Source of the DNA: Anthostomella pinea
Lineage: Eukaryota; Ascomycota; Sordariomycetes; Xylariales; Xylariaceae
Assembly: GCA_963556695.1 (NCBI GenBank)
Contig: CAUWAG010000003.1
Coordinates: 5,270,001-5,334,000, forward strand
DNA: 64,000 nucleotides
Direction: 5' to 3'
The translations under genes were made by a program, and so were the position numbers. Numbering within the stretch: the first letter of the stretch is position 1; each line of letters begins with the position of its first letter. This document shows positions 55,172 through 64,000 of the stretch, one piece after another. The notes below the pieces were generated by a model. It did no database searches. It was not told where the DNA came from and worked only from the letters and a program-made list of their open reading frames with translations.

Positions 55172-56690
55172 ATGGCCGCGCGAGAAGAGACGCAGTCCCA
55201 AGTCAGCGCCGTGCCCGCGCCGGAGGTGGCTGATCTAGGAGCGCCATTCAGCATTAAGGAGGTCCTCGCACGACTCAATGGTGTGTTCCCGATGGACGAG
55301 GCTGTTATCGAAGGTGAGCCTTTCGTATCATTGCGGTAGTATAATCCACATAGCTGGAAGAGCTAACTCTATCGCAGCTCTGCCTGCAGGAGCTACGTTT
55401 GTCTCCGTAGAGCACTTTGGGTTCAGTGCGTTTACCATCACAGGTCGTCTTGTCGCAAGACAGAAGGATGGCACGGAAACGCTTTGCTTCTTGAAGGTTT
55501 GCCATACCGACTATTCCATGACGATAGAGGACGACGGACTAACGTGCTGCGTACGTCCGTAGGTAGCCTATAATGAGCATGGCCGGATTATGTTGTATGG
55601 CGAGTGGGAATCGTCCAGGTATATCCACGGCATCATGCCTGACTTTATACCTACGCCACTTGGGTTTGGCAAATACAAGGCAAAGGGTCCAGCTACTTAC
55701 TTCTACCTCTCTGATTTCGTCGACATGGATGTCACCACAGCACCCGACCCCATGGAGTTCACAACCAGGCTGGCCAACATGCACCAAATAAGCCGATCGC
55801 CCACAGGAAAATTCGGATTTCATATCACCACGTGTGATGGGAAGATGGCACACACAGTCGAGTGGCAGGACAGCTGGGCCGAATTCTACAAAAAGCTTCT
55901 ACTCGGCGTCTGCGAGTTAGACCTTACCACCAATAGGCCATAGCCAGAGCTAGAGCGGGCCACTGCCCAGATTGCTGACAGGGTCATACCTCGGCTACTC
56001 GGAGTCTTGCAAGAGAATGGTCGGCAGATCAAGCCCAGCATCATCCATGGTGACCTGTGGGAAGGAAACATGGGTATAAATAGTAAGCATGCATGGGTCT
56101 GCTGTCTTGCTATTCATCACTATATATCATCATATGTGTTCTGCCCTTTTCTCTCCCGAAAGCTACCGTGTCTGGACTTACTAACATAATACACCTCAGT
56201 GGAGACGGGTAATACTCTCCTCTTCGATGCTGGATCATACTTCGCCTACAACGAGATGGAGCTAGGTCACTGGCGGTGCGAGTTCAGCTCGCACTTCCGC
56301 TCGCCGCTCTACACCCGCCATTATGTCGAAAATTTTACCGCCGCAGAGCCCCCGGAAGAGTTCGATGATCGCAACAGACTGTACAGCATCAAGGGTGCCA
56401 TCAACTACTCTGCCGGCCATCCTGGAAGCCAACTGCGCAAAACGTAAGTTTCTATCACTTTTGAGTCTCAGATGGTTCTGACAGATATCGACAGAGCCTA
56501 CAATAATATGGTGTATCTCTGCGAGAAATATGCGTCTTGCGATGGCATCGATGCGTACGACCCGACACTTGACCCTTCTCTTACGGGAGCGTGGATTATT
56601 TCACACCAGGACACCGAATTGATATTGTTGGCGAACGTAACAGTAGCCCAGATGTCAACGAAGTCTTCAATATCTGAATATTCGAGTTTA
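55172..56690 (+). pseudogene. Fructosamine/ketosamine-3-kinase-like gene, disrupted
   Basis: Related to fructosamine kinases (protein deglycation; APH-like fold). Exons 55172-55313, 55378-55496, 55563-56082, 56200-56443 and 56495 onward. The 64-, 66-, 117- and 51-nt introns all restore family sequence (EALPAGATF, FLKVAYNEHGR, GIN-METGNT, RKTAYNNM). Landmarks are ESSRYIHGIMPDFIPTPLGF, TYFYLSDFVDMD, the catalytic loop HGDLWEGN, the metal-binding Asp in LLFDAGSYFAYNE, and RLYSIKGAINYSAGHPGSQL. An in-frame TAG at 55941-55943 interrupts NRP-PELERAT, where tryptophan is likely in relatives; TGG to TAG is a CpA-type change on the other strand. The 3' end runs past SLTGAWIISHQ into a poly-T tract and a MITE remnant, so the normal end is uncertain. 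One strong lesion makes it a probable pseudogene. Confidence 0.7.
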
Positions 56691-56692
56691 AG

Positions 56693-56847
56693 TTTTTTTT
56701 TTTTTTTTTTTGGTCTGTGGAACAACCACGGTGTAATAAGCGTGAGGAGTGGCTTCATGAATGATACTGCTTATTCGAGGGCGCTTATTCGGCTTTCAAA
56801 TTTGATACGTTGGGTGCACGAACGAAGACTTATGAGGGCTAAGTGTA
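56693..56847. mobile_element. Poly-T tract and MITE remnant
   Basis: A run of about 18 T near 56693-56711 is followed by AATAAGCG...GCTTATTCG motifs and the MITE right end GAAGACTTATGAGGGCTAAG then TGTA at 56847. The matching left end is missing. It overlaps or abuts the 3' end of the kinase-like gene. Confidence 0.55.
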
Positions 56848-56999
56848 GCGCATATGGTTCCGGGGGTTCGTAATACCCTCAAACCGCCTGTTTTGTTGAT
56901 TTGACTTTGGAGAAGGATGGATAGAATGCCATACTACCCATAAAAGAAGGCAGAGCTCATATGGGTGGTTATTGCTTCCTGAATTCCTATCCAAGATGT

Positions 57000-57877
57000 C
57001 TACCAACGCACCTTAGGTTATCGTTTTGGACCTTCCTATAAAACTCGCAACCTAGATCGTCCCGCCAGGGACATTAGATATACGTTGATACTATTGATTT
57101 CTTATTAATTTTAATTGATATAGCCTTATAGCATACGGATTACCGTTTAGTTTAATCTGTCCTTTCGTTACGGCCTTTATAAATCGCGCATTTTAAGCCT
57201 TTAAGCATTGATTACCGATCAAGTTTTTCTTTTCAAGTTATTTTTCGCAGCGTGGAAAATAATATTTACCGTTATATACGCGTACGGTTTACGTTAACAA
57301 GACTTTTATATTATCGCGGCTATTTTTACTTAACTTTATATGATATATTTAGATAAAGCTTTGGTTTTAAATCAGTATATAAGTAAGTAAGCTTTAAAAA
57401 TTAAGTTAAAATAGCTAATTTTTTCCGTCGAATATAAGCTTTATAACCATAGTACCGCCTACGTAGTCTTTAATTACCGCTAGATTTTATCGGAAATATT
57501 CCTCAAAGTTATCGTAATATCAAAACGTTATAATGAATATTACCATTAAAGTTTTTATTTACTTTTAAGAAACCGGCAATTATTAAATAATTATAACGAG
57601 CCGTTTTACTCATAAGGCTAAAAGGTTTTATGAGGTTTATATTTTAAGGTATATTAATATAAAGGACGATAAAGGCTTTTTTAATTAAAAGATACTTAAG
57701 TGTTAAGGCTTAGTTTAAACGAGGGTTTATTCAATAGTCGAGTCGTTAAGAAATTTCTCTTATTTTAAAGTTAGCTAAGATGCTTAGATTAATTATTAAA
57801 GTAAAGACTGCTCATTTATTTTAGCTAAGAAATGACCATTGTTATATATCTAGTTTCTCCTTTATTAATAAAATATA
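57000..57877. repeat. AT-rich RIP-like block
   Basis: Strongly AT-rich with TTTATA, TAAAGC and TTATCG patterns and no open frame of note. It resembles the 9.3-16.8 kb block and probably derives from mutated mobile DNA. The origin of this segment is not recognisable. Confidence 0.7.
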
Positions 57878-58078
57878 TGTGAGATTCTAGAAGGACCACA
57901 AGCCTTGGGGGTGTGAGCGGTCGCTGCAAACGTTGTTGTCATTCTCAAGTATGCTCGGCAGGGCTAATCTACAGTTAAATATCATACTGCACCATGCCAG
58001 GGTGGATCCGCTGGTCCCCTGGCAGCCCCCTAGCGTGTACTGCACCTAAGGGCACCATATCTGGGATCCAACATCAGA
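57878..58078. mobile_element. GC-richer island, possible solo LTR
   Basis: Starts near TGTGAGATTCTAGAAGGACC and ends GGGATCCAACATCAGACA. Composition is normal while both flanks are very AT-rich, as for the other solo LTRs here. I found no matching 5-bp duplication. Confidence 0.4.
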
Positions 58079-58286
58079 CATTAAGCAATGTTTTACTTTA
58101 AAGTCTCTTATAACACAAAAAGGCTTCGGTTTAAATTTATTTTAAGTATATCATTACCGATTAAACAGTCTTAATGTAAGCGGAATAAAGTATTATTAAC
58201 CGTTTAAATAAGTATAAGCTATTTTAACTTAATACAGATCGTAAAAAACTAAAGTTAATTAATTTATACACTTTTTATAAAGCTTA

Positions 58287-59214
58287 ACATAGCTGACAAG
58301 CGAGTTGGCACTCATTATGAACTCTCTAACTGCCATGTAAAATAACTTCACTACAACGCATTCAATTCAATTTAATTATTCGGATTTCTTTTTTCCAGAG
58401 GTTTCTATCTCTATTATACAAGTTTGCGCATTATAGTCAGTGTTGCCACAAATGCCACACCGTCACTCACGCGCTGCTGTCCTTCTTGGACAACGACTAC
58501 TTTTATCCATTTCTTGTCTTACCAGTTCAGTACCGTTCTTTGTAGCCTGAAGACCTATTGCATCTTTAATAGAAAGTATTTCTTTTTTTATCATATATTT
58601 AATAAATGGCTGGCCTCTATTAATTCACGGACCCAGGAATCAACCAAAGCGACCTTATGTATAAGACCATATGTAGCCTTTTAAAACAAGCTTGATGTAT
58701 CAATTATTAATATAGGTGAGTTTCTTTAGTGGTTTCTGACTTAATTTTAGATATAAATCGATTAGTTTACCGCTTTGTTAATGGTAGTAGGCGTCTTTAA
58801 AGTCAAAATAATGGGTGGCAGATTGGTGTCTTACGACGGTGTTTGTATGACAGCGACAGCATCCAGCTTTAAATGACACTTTTTGGGTTAAAAGAAACAA
58901 AGTTAGTGGCACTAAAACCTGCTCGAACATTTCCCGGTGTCATAGCAGCGTTGTATGCTTCACAAAACGCTGCGAGAAAGTCCTCCTTTGAAACATGGGT
59001 TATATGACGCCGGATGAGATCCTTAATTGAGCGATCATAAGCTTGTTTGAGCAGGCTAAAACAACTGACATCTAAAGGGCTGGAGCCTGTGTGACGAGTG
59101 GACAGGCATACAAAAAGTAATGATGCCATTGTTCCGGGAATAATTCTCAAAGACCTGGAAATGGTGGCTTTTATGACCATTTAGGATGAGGAAGCGTTTA
59201 TTAGTAGCCGTACT
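58287..59214 (-). mobile_element. Truncated pogo-like transposon, copy 3
   Basis: Begins with ACATAGCTGACAAGCGAGTT, the terminal repeat of the 14529-16385 element in mutated form, preceded by TA. On the minus strand it carries the 3' part of the transposase: HSSHRLQPLDVSCF-like text, FKPKSV-like text and the CxxC tail region, with stops and frameshifts. The 5' half is missing; the break is at the 214-bp repeat. Confidence 0.75.
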
Positions 59215-59428
59215 TGTGACGGCCTGCACAGACCTTCCCACATGACAAGCGGATACTTCCCAATAGGGGAAGGATCTGACCAGAGGATCCTCTTAAAGGG
59301 GCAACCTCCCACTGTACCTATCTCTTTCTCTCTCTTCCTTTCCTCTCTAGTCTTGATATTCTCATCAATAGAGTAATAGCTGCTTGCTGCCGGCCATGTC
59401 CCAGCTCCTTAGTACGCTCGCCGTGACA
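59215..59428 (+). mobile_element. 214-bp TG...CA repeat (LTR-like), copy 2
   Basis: Nearly identical to 11528-11741 (start TGTGACGGCCTGCACAGACC, end GCTCGCCGTGACA). Followed by ATCCGTGTATTCAACA, the end of the family D element at 16783-16931. No 5-bp target duplication. Confidence 0.65.
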
Positions 59429-61344
59429 ATCCGTGTATTCAACAGTTATAAAGTATAGCCGGCCTTAAAAACGGGCTAATACGCCTTTTAATATCTAATA
59501 AAAATGCTTAAAAAGATTTAAAGTGATTTTTATCCCGGAGCTAGATGCTGATATATACAAGAGCCACTTTTTAACCAATTATAACGCTAGCGTTGCCGCG
59601 GCTTCGCTGTGAGGAGAAAGGGAAAAGGAAAAAAAGAACGTGCTACCAACCAACTAATTAAATCGCTAGGTTTGGCACATCTAGTTAGTCGTTTCTTCTC
59701 TTGCGATTACCGCACCAGCCATTGCGACCACGTACGAGCTACTTTAATGCCTGCGGCAGCTGGCCTAGGGGCTCTTGCGGAGCCCCCAGGCTAGCCGGTA
59801 AGGCATTTTAACACCTGACGCAGGCCGGCGCGGGAGGGAAGGCACATGCCAGCAGCTGACGGTCGTCATGATCATGATCACGATCACGCGGAAACCTCAG
59901 GTATTTGCAAGCGCAAGCGCAGCCTTAATTTAATAACGAGCACTAGTAGAGTATGCATAGCAGTCCAATCATAAGCACTGGACGGTATATTCGGCTATTA
60001 ACGAATGGATACAAGCTATAGCAGCGCGAATTCTTCGCGAGGATGCTACCGTATGATGTGCCGGTCAGAGGTCATGCACCAACTCATGAGTTTTCCCGTT
60101 TCGGGCGGCATCCAGGGCGAAGAGGCTGCTGAGTTGAGAGGTGCACCTCTGTCGATGAGACCGTTGAGCCCAGTCTACCTATTTCTTCAGACGACCGGAC
60201 TACCTACCGCACTTGGCAACGCCCTCTAACCCAGGTAGGTGGTGTGCGCATTCAGCCCTGGAGAGCAGCGGTGTGCCGCTACATGGCTTGGGGTTGGCTG
60301 TTGGACTGGGCAGCAAAGGCGAGGGCGATGGCGATGGCGTGAGCGAAGCTGGATGGATGATCGGGACGGACGGCTGAGGAGTATGAGTAATGGAGACGGT
60401 GAGCCATCACAAGAAGGTCGTTGGGTGGTTCGGAGCTCGTCCTAGTAGAGCTACAGTGGTACATCTGGGGGGAAATGCGTGGATGACACGGGACGGTAAG
60501 TGTGGTATAGCTTTCGGTGTCACCCCAGCCAGCAAGCCGGGCCTTGACTTGCCTTGACTTGTCTGGTGCGATATCAGTAGTATGGACGAAAAGCAGAGAA
60601 ACCCATCCATCACACTGGTATATCGACAACACCTCATAAGTCTCTCTCTGTACAGCCCCGATCAAGGTATGTAGTGAGCATTCAGATTAGAGTATTCCAT
60701 CGTGTTGGAAATGAGCATTCTGGGATGAACAGCAAGAGCGGTTACAAGTTCGTTCTCGAAGAACGCGGTCTCTTGAGTGGGCAGACATCTCGAGACTAGC
60801 TAGCTTACTGTATTGGATCGAAATGATGGTTCCAGGTGCGTGATCCAGTACCACAGACGGGTACTTGCTATATCAAGATGCGTGACTGGACTCTTATGAG
60901 GGATGGCAGTATCGATGGGATGGGTACTTCACACATTCCATCCGATATTGAAAGATCCGATAGGGAGGGGGGTAGAAGAGTCGATCGATGACGGCTTTGA
61001 GCAGACTCCTGAGTCAAAGCCCGAGGCTTACGAATACGCCAGTGGGAAGGGATGTCTGTTCGAGGGTGAAAGCAAACACTCACCTCACCTCGCTAGGTGT
61101 ATGGGTTTAACATGTGGATGGCATGGATGTTCCACATAGTGATAAGTTCAAGAGTCCGATTAGGTTCAATACATATATCTTTCAACACTCCGCTAAATCT
61201 ATCGTGGTATTTCCGCTTGTGCTCCCGAAATCAGAAACAACATTCCCCTTGGACCCGACAACTCGGAATTTTTAAAACCCGCTCAACGCCAATTCGGGCT
61301 GCTACAGAAGGCATTACAAGGAATTCCAAGCAACCAAATACTAG
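59429..61344. other. 1.9-kb region without a supported gene
   Basis: Open frames are short and without motifs. A strong hairpin lies at 59764-59790 (CTAGGGGCTC, loop TTGCG, GAGCCCCCAG), followed by a TCATGATCATGATCACGATC stretch near 59869. At 60629-60653 ACACCTCATAAGTCTCTC looks like a decayed MITE end. Otherwise this is the 3' flank of the nitrate transporter gene. Confidence 0.45.
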
Positions 61345-63014
61345 TTAGTGCCCGCCAATCTGCCCCCGCGGAAGCGGCGCGACCCAGCACAGACAGAGGT
61401 TGAGGCCGATCATGATGATGCCGATGATCCAGAACGTCTTTGCGTAGTTGGTGCTGCCGTCGACGAAGCGGAAGATGATGCTGAAGATGATGCCGCCGAG
61501 GTTGCCGCCCGCGCCCGTGGTGCCCGACACGATGCCGTTGGCATACGGGTGCACGTGCGGGATGAGCGAGAAGTTGGCGCCGTTGCCGGCCTCGAGGAAG
61601 ACGGCCATCAACGCGATCAGACCGATCATGGTCGGCAGGTCTTTCGGGTCGACCGTGCCGATGATGATGAGCATCATGCCCGTGAGACAGCCAAGGGTTA
61701 CCACCAAGATCTTCTTCGACCATAAATTGTGGTTTGTGGATTTGTAGAGGGTGTCGGAGAGGAAGCCTCCCGCTGGTCTCGTGATCACGTTCAGAAACCC
61801 GAACATGGCCGCCCAGTTCGCGGCGTCGGTCTGTCCGAGGGTTTTGGGGAAGTTCTTGACGTAGAAGGCGCTGAGGATCGAGTTGATGGCGAGCTCGGCG
61901 CCGAAGGAGCACATGTAGGTCACGATGTGGAATAACGTTTGGGGGGACACCAAGATCTTTAGCACCATACCAGCCGTGGGCTTCTTCACGACCTCGCCCT
62001 GAGCGATCACCATCATCTCGTCCTTGGAAAGTGCAGCTTCGTGGTCGTATCCGGCATTGTCCTCCATCTTCTTCTCCTGGTCTGACTCGTGGGGATGTGT
62101 GGCTTCCGAGCTCGCTTTGTCGGTGATGCTACCAGGGACGTCGACGACTCCGTTGGTAGTGTTGAGTGGGGACTCGACGACGCCGTGCGATACGAGGTTC
62201 TGTTCAGCGTGGAGGTGTCGGTCAGACCATTTGCCTGTCGGGGTATCGGGACACAGAAGAATCATGAGGACTCCCGTAGCCAACGTGACAATCAAGGGAA
62301 CAATGAAGGTCAATCGCCAAGCCGTGCCAGCACTGTAGCCCCGTCCAACGAACGCATCGAAGACAGCAGGCATGATGAAATAGGTGATGCCGCCACCTGC
62401 GTTTCCCCAACCGCCAGCCAGGGCATTGGCTGTGCCAACAATATTCTTATCGAAGAAACCGGTCGCCCATACCATGCTGGGAACAAAAGAGCCGCCGAGG
62501 ATGCCTATGAAGAACCGGCTAACGTACAGGCCTTGGGCGTTGTGGACAAGAGGGGCGAGGCCGAGGGGGATGGAGCCGATGAGGAGAAGACCGGCGAACA
62601 CCAGGCGAGGCCCGAAACGATCACAGGCAGGGCCCGCGATATATCGTATCATGAGGCTGTCTCGCGTCAGTCATTGAGGTCGTTGTGCATCTTCCGATTC
62701 AAAGCACTCACGTAGCACACAGGGATACAATGTTGGAGTTCGCAACTTGCGCCGGTGTCAAGTGAAGGTTGGCCTTGATGGTGTGTGTCAACTGTAACGG
62801 AAGATTAGTTGAGAGTTTCTATAGCTAGTGATTGCCGAATAACACTTACAAGGGGTGGGAAAGTGTACCACGCCCAAAATGCGACCATAAATGCAAACCA
62901 TGAGAAGAAGAACACACGGCCGTACACGTTGAAGACATTGAGTACTGGAATGGATCGGGCCTTGCGGTTGATCGGGTTGACCTCCGGGGCGGTCCAAAGG
63001 GTTGATCCCTTCAT
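61345..63014 (-). CDS. nrtA: Nitrate/nitrite transporter (NNP family MFS)
   Basis: High-affinity nitrate:proton symporter of the plasma membrane, orthologous in type to Aspergillus NrtA/CrnA. Exons 63014-62850, 62791-62712 and 62656-61345; introns 58 nt (GTAAGT...TACAG) and 55 nt (GTGAGT...GACAG); 518 residues against about 507 for the family. Helix 1 contains [20 protein letters not shown]. The first nitrate signature is [14 protein letters not shown] and the second [20 protein letters not shown] then [13 protein letters not shown]. The substrate-binding arginines lie in [12 protein letters not shown] and [12 protein letters not shown] hydrophilic central loop of about 90 residues ([20 protein letters not shown]) is typical of fungal members. 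No lesions. Nitrate reductase and nitrite reductase genes often lie next to it, but the window ends before one is seen. Confidence 0.95.
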
Positions 63015-64000
63015 GTTGAAGCTTTCCTATTCGAGGTTCAACTTGTTTCTGTCAAGTGGGTGGGTGTAAGACTCGGGGGTCTGGGTCGGTTGAATCCCGT
63101 GGTGATGGCCTGGGAGAGGGACCCGAGCCCTTGCAAGGTGAAGCGATACACTTATAATTGAGGTGTGTCTTCTCTCAGGCGTCCAGGCGTCTTGCGCTGC
63201 AACGAAGCATCTCCGGACGGGTTGTCTTCGGTGGGTCCAGACTGTGAGCTCTCCCACACCGGTTTGCGCGATGGTTTTCCGCGGATGATACCCTGTGGAG
63301 CCCCGACTTGATAATGCGCCGAGAAGAGTATCGGAGACGCTGAATCCTTGAGGTGATTTGCTCGTCTGCTCAGCCGTTCAGTAGCCTGGTCAGGCTGGTA
63401 GACACCAAGGCGCGCCGAACCACCCAAGCCAAGTCTAACTATGAAATGCAATGATACGGCTAAGGAATGGTCTGAGAAGTTTGATAAGGCGACGAATGGA
63501 CGAAGTCTTTAGGTTCGCCGTTTAGAACTGTGCTGTAAGGCGTTCTGCTCTGGGCCTCAGAGTCCGGGTATCAATATCAGTGTTCTAGGCGATGCTCTCC
63601 TGAACACCATGAGGTACCACCAATGCAACTCGCTCGCTATCGTGAGTGGTCAGAAACAACCATTACGAACTGGACATTTGAACGTCTTTGTAACATGCAG
63701 CCAGGTAGACTCAGGAGACAGGCGCCGACGAAGAGCACGAGGCGTGTGGTGTGATTGCAGCGAGAGCCGTGTCACCCGGTTAACAGCGCGTCAAGACTTC
63801 CAAAGGCAGGATCGACACCTGGTAAGGCGCGCCACGAGAGGCTAGAAACGTGTGTCTGCGAGTTTCACGTCTCCGGATTGTAGGTGGTCAGCTTCGCGGG
63901 AAATGGGAAATGTGAAGTGCGTCACTGATATCAGATTAGACGAGCGCTGAGATTAGACGAGCGCTGACAGGGACGGCAGATCGAGAACATAAATCATGAG
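63015..64000. other. nrtA upstream region to window end
   Basis: No coding region recognised. It contains the candidate GATA sites above. The repeated ATTAGACGAGCGCTGA near 63935-63967 is a 16-bp direct repeat in tandem. Confidence 0.5.
63309..63642. promoter_or_regulatory. GATA motifs upstream of nrtA
   Basis: TGATAA at 63309-63314 and 63482-63487, and CGATAG (as CTATCG) at 63637-63642, match the HGATAR sites used by AreA/Nit2-type regulators of nitrogen genes. Three matches in about 1 kb is only weakly above chance. I saw no clear NirA site. Confidence 0.3.

Noticed and set aside
55497..55562. Apparent premature stop after CCVRP in the kinase-like gene
   Set aside because: A 66-nt intron (GTTTGC...CTAAC...CGTAG) removes it and gives FLKVAYNEHGR, matching the family.

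Overview
The window is nuclear DNA of a filamentous ascomycete (Pezizomycotina; Sordariomycetes or a close class is my guess, not proven). Evidence: short GT-AG introns of 40-130 nt with CTRAC/CTAAY branch points, fungus-specific families (Fmp42-type MFS, fungal hybrid histidine kinase, vezatin/Inp2-like peroxisome protein, NrtA nitrate transporter, Kre9/Knh1-like GPI protein) and AT-rich blocks that look RIP-mutated and hold pogo-like transposons and solo LTRs. I worked out exon structures by hand from reading frames, splice sites and remembered family motifs; no database search was run.

Layout. 0-22 kb is an accessory, partly decayed region. It has an Fmp42-like transporter (5' partial), a broken ubiquitin-like-domain protein gene, a P450 with an in-frame stop, a repeat-bearing secreted protein with an in-frame stop, a large AT-rich block (about 9.3-16.8 kb) with at least five solo LTRs and two pogo elements, an apparently intact five-exon monofunctional N-acetyl-gamma-glutamyl-phosphate reductase, a frameshifted MFS fragment and a GPI-anchored cell-surface protein. 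22-26 kb has no supportable gene.

26-52.3 kb is a gene-dense, well preserved block: hybrid histidine kinase, three-KH RNA-binding protein, coiled-coil protein (possibly a kinetochore CENP-K/Sim4 type), dUTPase, pyridoxal kinase, PCNA, vezatin-like protein, EMC6, GTPBP1/2-like GTPase and the t-SNARE Sec9. dUTPase and PCNA serve DNA replication, and both upstream regions carry CGCG-type motifs of the kind bound by MBF/SBF. Two MITEs sit just behind dUTPase.

52.9-59.6 kb is decayed again: an MFS transporter with two single-base shifts, a fructosamine-kinase-like gene with a stop and a MITE remnant at its 3' end, then a second AT-rich block with a truncated pogo copy next to a 214-bp repeat also found at 11.5 kb. 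The window closes with an intact nitrate transporter gene (NrtA/CrnA type) at 61.3-63.0 kb.

I did not find a convincing unknown system. The most interesting signals are a compact TA-flanked MITE family with at least four copies, a 102-codon open frame directly behind the dUTPase stop, the free-standing reductase that is normally fused to a kinase in ascomycetes, an 11-nt microexon in the pyridoxal kinase gene, and a repeated pattern of single-lesion accessory genes around a clean housekeeping block.
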